Assembly: GCA_001600055.1 (NCBI GenBank)
Contig: BCIV01000013.1
Location: 372,001 to 436,000, forward strand
Length of the DNA stretch: 64,000 nucleotides
Reading direction: 5' to 3'
DNA from: Filobasidium wieringae
Lineage: Eukaryota; Basidiomycota; Tremellomycetes; Filobasidiales; Filobasidiaceae
The notes under the pieces were generated by a model. That model did no database searches. It saw only the letters and a list, made by a program, of their open reading frames with translations, and was not told the origin of the DNA. Of the stretch, positions 31,438-42,334 are shown in pieces (within the stretch, counting starts at the first letter, position 1; every line of letters begins with the position of its first letter). The position numbers were made by a program, and so were the translations under genes.

Positions 31438-34400
31438 TCAAAATATCTGAGAAAAATAGTTGTTCCAAGCGTTGAAATCGAAATTTGGAGGCAATCCCAT
31501 GAGGAGGTTGCTATCTAATAGCTGGGCTTGAGTAAGCGCTTCCGAATTGTTTTGATCCAGCAAGTTGAGGAGCGCATTCATGTCCGCATCATTTCCGTTT
31601 TGGGAAGAAGGATAAGCCATCTGCGGGAAAAAACCCGCATTCAGATTCTGTGTAGAAAGGGATTAGGTTGTTACAGCAGGTCGCGTAAGATGTTAACGGG
31701 ACAAACCAGATAAGAAACTGACTGGGCGCCATTGTTTTGGCCCAGCCCGTCCGCGTCGTCCAGCCCGTTGTATGGGTTGCCCGTTCCATATTGCATGTTG
31801 ATTTGCGGTTGCACTGGATTGGCATACATATTTGTACTGTTTGTAGGGGCAACCTCGGGTTGCTGAAGGCCTGTGATAAGTACACCTGGAGGCAGTTCTT
31901 CCTGTAATTGGCGAGAGTCGGCGTCCATGTTAGTGGCCACGAAGACGCCCTTGCCGGGCTCCGCAGGGTCAGGCACCCAGACGATCCGTTTCAATATTGA
32001 AGGATCGCGATGTTTCAACCCTGGAGTTGGGTTCAATGGCGTTGCATTCACTTGGTCTTCCGTTCCGTGAGCTTTCTTAGCCGCCTCGTACAGCAGAGAC
32101 ATAACTTCGATTGTCTGGTGCCAAGCAATCTTGTTAGGACTTGACTTGGAGCATTATCGAAGAAATTGAACCTCACCTTTCTTCGTATACTCATATGATC
32201 TGAAGCGCAAACATGATAGAATCAAAGGATTAGAATGCAGCTTAGACACGAATCTAATCATAATCAACTCACCGGGCTGTACAGCGTTCTCCCACCGCTG
32301 AACGACATCACGGAGCATTTTCAGCATTTCTAGCGAACGAGGATTGCGTCGGCGGATCCAAGTATGGTACTGCAACGCGAAGTCAGCCTGAATGCGAAAG
32401 TACCCTGTTTTGAAAGGCTCACCTGAATTAGTGCAGCGTTATTAATTGCATACGAAAATATGCTGCGCGAGTCGAGTTGGGCAGTTAGTACAGAATTGCA
32501 ATCGTAAACAGAGTGATGACGATTTACTAGATTGTATCTACGGCTTCTTCATGCTGGCTCAACCAGTTGATTGCATCGGTTGACCAAGATAGAATCTTCT
32601 CGTAAGTCTCCATATTCATGCTGAGCTTGATATGCGGTGGAAGCGAGTATGCGAGTCGCATGAAGGTTCTCCAGAATAGGAATTGAACTGCAACATGTCC
32701 GAGATGCAACATTCCTGCACTCGTGTTGCTACTAGGTCCGGAATACTGTAGATCGGGTGGTAACCTTGACTGCCACTCCTGCATGTCGTTGATCAGACTG
32801 CCTAGCTGTTCGTTAGTGGTTTGCGCCAGTCCAACAGGGCTAACGAGAGAAAGATATGAGTGTGCTTTTCCCAAGCATTAGCTCGTCGCTTACTTACCTG
32901 TATATGCACTTCAAAACGCGACCTAAGAGGATTGATAACTTGAGATGTTCCGTTAACACTGCATACGGCTGATGGCCAGAAGTGTCCCAAGCAGTGGTTC
33001 CATCCTCGTTTCTAGTGATCTCGTACGGAGAAGGCAACAGACAGTCACAGTCGGTTATATCGATCATCATTGGAAGTCCCAGGCACGCAGCAACCCTACG
33101 TCAAGAGATTGGTGAACATCGAAATGTAAGGAGCACTCAGGGGAAAAGGAACTCACCAACGATCCATGATCACACATACCGCCCACAGTCGACGTTTCAC
33201 TTCTATCTTAGCCATTTCAACGTGGTCGTTGGACATGGATACGCTTTCACGATGCAAACCTAAATTCTGGGCCATCCTGATGGCCGCGGATATACGAGTT
33301 ACCGAAGCACTAACAGCTGTAGATGTAGGTTGCGCATGGAGATCGGCAGCCATACTAAGAATTAACTGAAACGCGTCATCAGAGTTAAATTCCATCGATC
33401 CCTCTCACTTGCGAAGTAACGTACCAGAGCCTGCACATTCGTGAGGGACGGGTCGCTCAGAACGTCATTATTGCGTATCAAGCCATTTATCACGCCTCGA
33501 ATCGCGTTGAATACCTCTCGTTTCACCCCACGCCGTGTACTGGCGACACCCGCCATAGCGTATAGCAAGAGAGGCGGAGGATTGCCGTCTTTCACAAATT
33601 GTGTCTTGCAAACGATCGGAAATAAAGGCGAGATATGCGTGAAGTATGAATTGACAAGGGTCGAAATGAGCGCGGCAGTAAGGACTGGTTTACTTTGACC
33701 GTCAAAGTCGATTCCAGGGGACGAATCCGCAGGGCCAGGTGTATGCTTGAAGGAAGAAGACGGTGGAGGATTGCATACGCGAATTATACCATCACCGTCG
33801 TCAGTGGTGAACTGCCACGTTTGATGATTTCGGATGTCGTATTCCTCAACCGAATTGCGAGGTAATGTAGCTACAGAATGGAGGATGTATGATAGTGATG
33901 TAGGACCTGTCAACCCATGACATCTTCGTCAGTCTATAAGTACATGGTTCCATGTGCCCAGCGCTCTTACCTTCCACCCTCCCATCGACCACTGCTGATC
34001 TACCACTCATACCTGCTTTTGGTAAGATAGACTTTTCTGGTTCCATCTGATCGCTATGCCTTGCTGCAGACCCTATCTCTCCGGGAGACTGTACGACGTG
34101 GTTCCCGTATGAAGACACGTCCGGTAGGTGACCACTATTTCCGGTCTCTTGAGCTGCCGGATTATAATCCGGCAAACTTGTTTTTCGATAAATCTCTTGG
34201 CTTCCTTGAGCTTGAGGGGATGAAGTATGTCGTTCTTCAGCTACTAAGGAATCAGATTCGCTCGATTAAGTGTGGTATTTAGCTGTACTGAACACCTCAT
34301 GCAAAATCTCACCTTTCTTTTTCTTGAATCTGGTTTCGGTTATAGGCATGTAACTGTTACGCGATATGGGCAGGACATCGCTGATCAGGTGCTGATCTAA

Positions 34401-35133
34401 GGTGGCTATTGTGACTCGACTAACAATGTACACTCGTTGTTGGAGGATTGGCAATGTTTGCACATGCCATGCGGATGTGCTTCCTCCACATCTGGTGCGA
34501 TGATGATTTCACAACGAATCTTCTTGGTACGCTATCCAGAAGAATACGGTAAGTGGGACCTTCTTGACAAGCTTGTCAACACCCCAGGATACATACGCAT
34601 TGATCGCACGCTCGCGCCGTTTTCCTGCGAGAATCGTCATCTGTGTGATCTCCGTTTTTGGGTTTCCTCTTCTTCTTGTTGTTAGAAGAAGAAGGTTTGG
34701 CTCCCGTATAATTCTGGTTAGACGTGCTTCCAGAGGATTCTATTCGCCTGGGACTTGACGTCGAGCTCTGGTTGTAACCCTGATTTCCACCATTACCAAG
34801 GTTCGTAAGAGCCGAGGCAGCCATCTCTACAGCTTGATGAGAATTCCTGCGATATTCTAGATCAGTAGGTTGTATCGAATCGATACCAATCGGCTGTCTT
34901 CCGAGAGTGTTCTCCAGGTGGTGTATCGGAGTATAGGACGAGTCCGGCTTGCCGTTTGGCATTCCGAGAATGCCCCTGGCATTCGAGTCTTGAGCGTTGT
35001 TCTGCAGAGCGGCTAGTCGTGCCATCATGGGCTTGTCTTGCCACGTATATTGTTGCGGAATTTGGTACTCTGCATTCATGTTCACACCATTTGAGGATGC
35101 ATTCGAGTACACCGGTCGACCATGAGCGTCCAT
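31438..35133 (-). CDS. Zn2Cys6 transcription factor with fungal_trans domain
   Basis: DNA-binding regulator of the Gal4-type class. The N-terminal part is disordered (MDAHGRPVYSNASSNG onward, with RKTARA before the zinc cluster). The binuclear cluster is split by an intron: CDQC then RTKKIRC, then CKHCQSSNNEC. The gap between the third and fourth cysteines is 16 residues, at the long end of the class. A fungal-specific transcription factor domain follows in several exons: LISTLVNSYFTHISPLFPIV, LLLYAMAGVASTRRGV, ALVRYFASERDR, IRMAQNLGLHRESVSMS and EVKRRLWAVCVIMDRW, the hallmark RRLWW-like region. The C-terminal part is Asn/Gln rich and ends NAWNNYFSQIF. An alternative start at 35187 would add 18 residues. 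It resembles the xylanolytic/acetate regulator branch of the class, but the target cannot be read from the sequence. Confidence 0.9.
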
Positions 35134-36112
35134 GTTACAGCTGAACAAGAAAAGGGTACGGTACTGGCTAAAGCTAGTTCCTGGCAATCAGAGTCAAGGC
35201 GCTTATTGTTTAGCTGGGAAAGTTTGCTCTATACATCAAGATGGATCCCTTGAAGAGTGCTTGCGATCTGAGATATGGTAATGAACACTATCGGTGACTA
35301 TGGCAATCTCCAAAATACAGCTTGTCGCCGTGAATAGATTGTGAGAACGCCCAGATTGGGCTGAGACTTCTAGACGGCCTGGCTTGGCGATGATGAAGTG
35401 TTCGGAGCACCTTTGCCGATATCTTGGACGTAGTAATATAGCAGAGCAGGAGTCAGTGTGCAATCTCATTCAGGGCGATACCACTAACAATCTGGCACCT
35501 TATTGTGGTATGTTGTTGAGTTTGCGATGAGAACGCAAACGCAGAGGGGGTTCTATTGGAAGGCATAATAATGATGGATTCGGGTCGATCCGAAAGAGAC
35601 TCGGCTAATATTATCTCGGGTACAATGGTATTGCCAGACGTTTGTATGATGCATAAGAGCCATGAGATAACATATGAGGACGATTGCGTAGATTGCTCAG
35701 TAAGATCGATGAGGAAGCTTTCCAGTAGCTGAGCATCAACTCTAGGTGGTGAATCACAGCAAGAGTGGTGACTAGCTCTATCATTCTGGATCGATCAGAA
35801 CCTCTTTGAGTATAAATGACGGAAACAAATCGTGATATTCGGTCGCGAGATGAAGCGTCGTCACAATCCACGAATAATAAAATGGACAGACATCTACAGC
35901 TTCTACAGGCTACAGGGGGCCAGGGGGAGGAGAAACGCACAAGGGTACAAAGTAATACTACTGCCATCATCCTGTCCGAGAGCGTAGCCCTTCTCCGCTT
36001 AGAAAGCTTTAGCAATAGCTAAATCATCGACATCGTCTCAAAGAGAAACAGTAATGCTGTGAGTAAATAGCCACAGCATTCATAACCAGGCATAACCTAC
36101 AACACAAAAGGA
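35134..36112. promoter_or_regulatory. Divergent promoter of two Zn2Cys6 factor genes
   Basis: 979 nt separating two head-to-head transcription factor genes. Open frames here (for example the minus-strand frame at 35611-36015) show no domain. Gal4-class factors bind CGG half-sites; scattered CGG/CCG triplets occur, but I see no clear paired site. I see nothing else. Confidence 0.45.
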
Positions 36113-39100
36113 ATGAATGCAAGCATACTTGATATGAATACCGGGCCCGATTCTGACTCTAACAGGGACCCTGCTCGCAATATTATGTGGGTTGCCAGTG
36201 CGGGAAGGATTACCTGTTCACATCGGTTGGCTGATGGCTTTCGTTGCTACTTGTCGTTGTAGTGCTTGTTCGAACTGTCGGTCACAAAAGGTAAGCACCC
36301 CGAGTCATTCTGATATTATCAGTCAAATCACCTGACAATGCGTGTTACCCACTTGCACAGATTAAATGCTTTCCATCGCCTGTTCCAGACGAGCCTTGTA
36401 AACGCTGTGCTCGGTATTCTTTGACCTGTGAATACTTGCAACACAAACGTGGACGAAAGAAGAAGGACCAAACGGGAAACTCTGCAAACAAACCTGTACA
36501 AAACCCCGACTTCACAGGACAGGCTAATGGCCATAAACACTCGAGTCCAAGCCCGGAACGCAACAACCCAACAAAACAGGTTTTCGATAGCCGGTCAGCC
36601 GGCCGCTCGATTTCTACGCCTTCTAGACATCATCTCACTCATCATACGGACGTCTCATCCACCCGATCGCCTCTCCAAGCCTCGAACACGACCAGCTCTA
36701 GTTTACCTCCTTTTAATCCAGTACCAAGCAACCCAGCAAATACATTCCGACGAGAGCCCCTCATGGCTGAACCTATTCGATACTTACAAACCCGGCCTCA
36801 ACCAGATACTGGAATGGTCCCGTCGATTAGGTCGACTCAGGAGATGTCGATGAATTCTTCCGACCCCATACAGCCAGGCTATCAGTTACAGCCAAGTTAC
36901 CGTCTACCAGATAACTCGAATGTGCTAAGCAATTATAACACACCAATTGGGCAGCCGATAATGGATGGTCCTGCTTACAATGCCGCACCGTGGTCCGAGC
37001 CGGTGCAACAGCTGAACATGGATGGATCCTCGAGTACAAGGGGGCTTAGAGCACCAGTGATGGATCCAAATCGGTTCAACCAGGATGCGCAGCCTACGTA
37101 TCCGCAGATGCAGCTTTACGGAACCGGGGCCGCAGATAATATGTTACCCATTCTACCGCCTCCTAATATCTCGACTTCTACCAGTGGCTCAGTCAATCGC
37201 ATACATCCACTTCTTCCAACAGATATCCCTGTTCAAAATCGGATGTCTCCTGCACGAACTGGCGAGTTCGCAATCGGCAGCTCGCTTAAGTCTAGCGCAT
37301 TTGCACCAACTCAGTCGCCTACGCCTATTAGTGGGTATTCTGCCAAGGCATCCGATGCAACCAGTGGGGAGTCGCAAAGACGAGGCAGATCGCCTGTACT
37401 GTCCAGCAATAATTCAAAATTCCCTTTCCTGAATGCCAATGCTGGATTTAGAAGTATGGATACTGGTGGTCATTATACCACTATTTCGGGACGAAATTCG
37501 CCAGTCCATCCAACAGAGGACGTAGCCCGAGATCCTCTCCGTCAATTGCCACCTCTGGATGAGATCAGCAGCTCAAGCAGCGCTCGCCGACGTGGTGCTA
37601 GGGAGAAGTTCAGCCTTAGGGACATGGTTGAACCCGTAGACGAGGAACCATCCGAGATGAGAGCAAGAAAATCAAGTGCGGAAGCAATGATTTCTGGACC
37701 CGATATGCATGGAGATAGAGCCTATAATCTCAATCATGGTGTAACGCCAAGTCGAAAACGAAAGCGAATGAGCGACCGTGGTAGTCTTGCAGGAAGTCCA
37801 GAGTTAGATATTGCGGAACTGCGTCAAGACCCCGTCACTATGGGAATCGTTGACGAAAAGCAAGCGCGAGACTTGTTTAACATATATCTAAGCGATATTA
37901 ATGCATCGGTCGGAATACTCGATCGAGATATCCACACATTCGAGTGGATACGCTCGAATTCGTCCTTCTTGTTTACAGCAGTGTTATGCGTGACGGCGAG
38001 ATTCTATAGGGGAGGGCTAGAGAGTCGGATAGATATGCAACAACCGATCCCACGATCGGCTGCTAAAGCCGTACATCACCGATGTCTCATGTTGGCGAGG
38101 GAACAGATGGGCGTGTCCTGCAAGAACGGAATATCCACCCTGGAGACTATCCAAGCCATCACCCTCTTAGCCATCTGGAAGGAGGCAGACGACGACAAGG
38201 CAGCACATCATTTCAACAGGGCCGTCATGATGGCACGGGAGATCAGACTGAATGCTGTAGATCCTCGGAATGCGTTGAGTCCTGAAGAGAAAAAATGGAG
38301 ACGAGCGAAGCGCAGGATCTGGCTTTGCATGTTCATCGTCAACACTGTCTTCGCTATGCAGTTTAATTCCCCATTGCTCATCACGCAAGAGGATCTCATG
38401 GTGGCACAGTCTCAGGACTTCTATCGAGATTCAAACGATCCCTCTTTGGATCTAGCCATCACGGCCTCGGTCCAACTTCGAATAAAGTTCTTGCATTATA
38501 AATCCATACTCGATATCACCGCTGTGGACGAATCTGATGAAGCTAGACCTGTTGCGTCTTTCGCGTCCACCCTCGTGTCTCTCTCCATCATCACGAGAAC
38601 GATGAATCAAGATATGCGAGTCACGAACGATTATTGGGTTACTCGTTTGCAAGAATTGACTAAGCAAATCCCGACTAAACCTCACGTTTGGTTGAACGGC
38701 CTACTCCTCAACCTGAACCTGACAATCAGTAATCAAATCATCAGGATCCAGTCCTTCCTTCCACCGGACATGCGAACGGGCATACAAAGCGCTCCTTCGC
38801 ATCATCACTCTCTTTCTGTTGCATGCGATCTTCTGATCAAGACGAAGGATCTGAGTCCTCGGATTCTATCGTATGCTAGCGATACTTTGCTACACTTCAC
38901 GTAAGCATCCGGGTCGTTCCGATTCGGATATCAGCTGGAGCTAATTAGGGAGTCTGATCGAACAGTATCTATGCGGCATATTTCTTGTACACTGTAAGTA
39001 TCTCGCACGAGGTATGACTCCTTTCGTCGGCTAAAAGCGGGTTTGCTAGGTCTGTGCGCCATCGTCGCCATCCCCTCTAGAAAAGGCCGAACGACAGCAA

Positions 39101-39544
39101 TGTTACGACATCATTCTCGGAGCGGCAGATGCGCTCATCAAAGCGTCAATCTTCTCGGCCGATGCCCCGAGTTTGCATGCTAGGTTCCTTAAGAGATTAG
39201 TATCTACCTCTCAGAACGCGTGGTTCAAGGAGGAAGGGGGAGTTCAAGAGCCCAATTTAAAACAGGAAACGGATCCGCTCGGCCAATCGCAAATCGCCCA
39301 ACCGCCAGAGCTGGCCAACGGTATTTTACCCATGACGGGACAAGACGTCTACATACCCCAAATATACCCTAATCCGCAAGACAACACGTTCATTGCTCCA
39401 CCTGTCGTATATCCTGGTATCACAGGCGCTGATGACTCGCTGTGGATGCAATTGGACACAGCATGGTGGGATCATGTACTGCATGATACGACTTCGCTGG
39501 CAAATGGGAATGGCAACCGGATGTCTTTCCAACAGACCTATTAG
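36113..39544 (+). CDS. Zn2Cys6 transcription factor with fungal_trans domain
   Basis: Second Gal4-type regulator, transcribed away from the first. Exon 1 encodes MNASILDMNTGPDSDSNRD and splices (donor GTGGGT, acceptor TTGTAG) into ACSNCRSQK. After another intron comes IKCFPSPVPDEP then CKRCARYSLTCEYLQ, giving an intact C-x2-C-x6-C-x9-C-x2-C-x6-C cluster followed by the basic linker HKRGRKKK. About 430 disordered residues follow. The fungal_trans domain starts near ELRQDPVTMGIVDEKQARDL and includes LFTAVLCVTARFY, TLETIQAITLLAIWKEADDD, MAREIRLNAVDPRNALSP and RRIWLCMFIVNTVFAMQF. Two late introns (near 38901 and 39000) lead to the C-terminal exon ending NRMSFQQTY. The overall shape is like regulators of the Leu3/War1-type branch; the target is unknown. 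Confidence 0.92.
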
Positions 39545-40069
39545 TTCCCTTAGGGTAGACCGTTGTATACGTTCCTACGCCTACGAAACGGCAATCCACT
39601 GCGACCCATAGTTTACAGCTTTACAGGCGTGTGCCCCACCGCAGAGTGATGAGCCCGCGCTAGAGCCGATCGGAATCTTCTACCGCACGGGAAAATCAGC
39701 TTCCGCTTGATAGATCACTGGCTGTGGTTTGTTTCGAGTTATAGCGAGTGATCGATCACAACGTTCACAACAGCGTTTGGATCGGTAGCTGTTAATCTAT
39801 AGACCATCTATCCGAATGTCTTCCAAGTATAATATCCTGAACATGCAAGGTAACTATAACTCGTTACATGTCGATACGTGATACACAGACCTCAGGCCTT
39901 ACTGTGTCGGAGTAATTCGGGCTGTCCACGTGCTCGCGCAGTTCTCCCTTTTGTTTTGTTTGTCAAGATCTAATCTCTCCTCGTTTCATGGCTTCGCTTC
40001 CCCATTTCCCCCTTGATGGCTTGATCAATTGCCATTCAAAGTTTTTTCACCCTCATCCGTCATGCCGCT

Positions 40070-40208
40070 CACCAGTCACACAGGCGCTCACGAACCGCCA
40101 CGACATTGATTGAGTTGTTTTCCGCAAGGTGAAACGGTGTGTGATGGAAGGGGTCAGACGACAAAGGAGGTTGAACGGAACACCGCTTGGCGTGACTGGT
40201 GACTGGTG
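40070..40208 (+). repeat. GTGACTGGTG inverted and direct repeats
   Basis: CACCAGTCAC at 40070-40079 is the exact reverse complement of GTGACTGGTG, which occurs twice in overlapping direct orientation at 40192-40201 and 40199-40208. The group sits roughly 70-210 nt upstream of the TATA box of the following gene, so it is a candidate binding site set. No factor is assigned. Confidence 0.75.
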
Positions 40209-40278
40209 CAGGGCGGAGAGGGGGCGGATTGTCGGTGTTTTGTGTATGCTCATCGTTTGATCAAAAAACTGTGGGCGG

Positions 40279-40286
40279 TATATATA
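40279..40286 (+). promoter_or_regulatory. TATA box
   Basis: TATATATA about 216 nt upstream of the ATG at 40502, preceded by GTGGGCGG and followed by a pyrimidine-rich leader. Confidence 0.65.
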
Positions 40287-40501
40287 CTCGCAGTCATATG
40301 CCATCACGCGACCAAAGGCAACCCGTATCTCTCGCCTCTGACTCTACTACTACTCTTCCCTTTATTCAACAACGACTACAACTCTAACCTTTCGATATCT
40401 TCTCGACGCAAACAGCTAACTACCACTCTCTTTATATCCAACTTTCATATTCCGTTGAGCGTCTTCGACAACCTATACCGACCGTTCCATCTCATCAAAT
40501 C

Positions 40502-41976
40502 ATGTCCGCCATCAAAGAAACCCCTGCTTCTGTCGAGGCCGTCAAGGAGGACGTTGTAGCCCCCACCACCATCGTCGAGCCTACTGAAGTTCCTCAGACT
40601 ATTCCTGTGAGTGACTCGCAGACATCTTGCTAGTCAAAATTGATCGAAAGGATCTCATCATCGATGACTCCCTCCTTGCTCAATGCTGAAATGCACCACC
40701 CTTTCTCCTACAGTCCGAAACCATGCCAGCCGTTGAAGAAGCTCCTGTAGTGCCTGCTACCACGTTCACTGCTATCGCTGACTCAGTCGTTGCTCCTGAT
40801 ACCACTGGAACTTCGGATGTGATCAGTGCTCCTGCACCCGTCCCCCTCGCACTTCCCGAATCAACCGAGACCCCCAAGGTGGTCGTTGATGCCCCTCATA
40901 CCGACGCAAAGGAAGAGGTTAAGGAAGAGGTCAAGAAGAGTCCAAAGAAGGTGAGTAGGGATACTCGATTACCGCACGACAATCATTCGCTGACATTGCC
41001 TATCCTAAATCCGATCATAGGAGAAGAAAGGACTCTTCGCCCGTATCTCTGGAATCTTCAGTAGCTCCCCTGAGAAGAAGGAGAAGGTCGCAAAGGCTGA
41101 GAAGCCTACTACTGTCGACAAAGCCGTTACCTCTGAGACTGCTGCGGCTCCTGCCTCCAGTGATCCCGTAGTCGATACTACCACTGCTGAGGTTCCCTCC
41201 TCTACTGCTGCCATCGTTGAGCCCACGGAAGTTGAAGAACCCCTGGCCGTCCAGTCCACCGGGGACAAGTTGGCCGAGGAGGTGAACGCTTTGAAGATCG
41301 AAGAAGAGCCCAAGAAGGAGACGTGAGTGAACATCGCAGGTTATTGCGGGATATATAGTCTGATGCTTTATACATATAGTGAGATCAAACCCGTCACTGG
41401 GGATGCTGTTGCAGCTCCCGTTGTTGCCGAGATCGCCACTAACCCCGACGTTGCTCCCATCGAGAAGAAGGATGAGGCAGAGGTAAGTATCTCATATCAG
41501 TGTGAAAACGCCCGGGTGCTAATCTTTCTGTCTACTCCAGATCAAGCCTTCTAACTCCGCACCCAAGATGCATCGACGTATCTCTGCTCGAATTGGTCAG
41601 TACATCGACACTAAGTTCGGTGACAAGAAGGAGAAGACCGCCACTACTCCTAAGAAGGAGAAGAAGGCTCACAAGGAGAAGAAGGAGGATGGTTCCTATT
41701 CCTCCAGTGAGGACGAGGCCAAGAAGCAGGAGGCCCCTGTTGTAAGCTTGCCTTCTACCTAGGAAATAATTAGCGGGTACTGACTGGTAAGTCGACATTT
41801 AGCTCAGCGCTCCCCTCGCGATGGAGCCTTTGGGAGAAGTGGTTACGGAAGCAGATGCGGTAGAAGTAAGTGGTAGAACATTCGGGCCACGCCGTCCTCG
41901 ACTGATCGTCGTTTTATCACAGTCCAAGCAGGAAGACAAAATCGAAGAGGCCCCCAAGCCTATCGTAGTCGCCTGA
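40502..41976 (+). CDS. Acidic, Ala/Val/Lys/Glu-rich low-complexity protein
   Basis: I do not recognise the family. Exon 1 (40502-40606) encodes exactly 35 residues, MSAIKETPASVEAVKEDVVA onward. Later exons encode Ala/Pro/Val/Thr-rich stretches, then KEEVKEEVKKSPKK, KKGLFARISGIFSSSPEKKE, and after further introns APKMHRRISARIGQYIDTKF and KKEKKAHKEKKEDGSYSSSE. It ends EEAPKPIVVA. The protein looks mostly disordered with two short conserved-looking basic amphipathic segments (FARISGIFSS and RISARIGQYID) that could bind membranes or partners. EPTEV occurs twice. Codons are strongly biased to C-ending forms with AAG and GAG for Lys and Glu, unlike several neighbours, which together with the TATA promoter suggests high expression. 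A stress or cytoskeleton-associated role is only a guess. Confidence 0.8.
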
Positions 41977-42334
41977 TATCATCTGTGATTCGTTTTCCCG
42001 TCTGGTTGATCCCACTTTTGTCTCGTACAACTTATAATGCGCCATCCGTTGGAGGCGGCTTTCCGGTTGCTTCCCTGTATGCTTAGATGACCCTTCATGA
42101 ACGTTAGCGTTAGTTAGATACTTTATGACGATTTTTGGCCACATGAAACGCGTAGAGTATCGCATACTCGTTATGACAGCTCGGGCCCCGCTTGCTCATC
42201 GAGCTTGCCTCCCATCCTTGATGTTGATTCCAGCTGTGTTCTATTCGAAAGGTGCCACATTTATACATTCACCTTTTTAGCCTTTCGCCCATCGTGCAAG
42301 ATACGCTGTAGGTGGGGTGAAGATACTATAAATC
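41977..42334. other. Intergenic: 3' flank and ATPase promoter
   Basis: 358 nt. No gene is recognised. It contains the 3' UTR of the Lys-rich protein gene and a short promoter for the large ATPase gene, with ATACTATAAATC just before its ATG at 42335, which resembles a TATA element but is too close to the start to be a usual one. Confidence 0.4.

Larger units (their letters stand above)
39545..40501 (+). promoter_or_regulatory. Long promoter and leader of the acidic/Lys-rich protein gene
   Basis: 957 nt between two plus-strand genes. The right half looks like a strong fungal promoter: repeats of GTGACTGGTG, a TATA box at 40279, then about 200 nt of pyrimidine-rich leader before the ATG at 40502. 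The left part is the 3' flank of the transcription factor gene. A 117-codon open frame at 40206-40559 in another phase overlaps the leader and is not supported as a gene. Confidence 0.6.

Noticed and set aside
35611..36015. 134-codon minus-strand frame between the two transcription factors
   Set aside because: No recognisable features; lies in the divergent promoter.
40206..40559. 117-codon plus-strand frame before the Lys-rich gene
   Set aside because: It spans the TATA box and leader, and overlaps exon 1 of the real gene in another phase.
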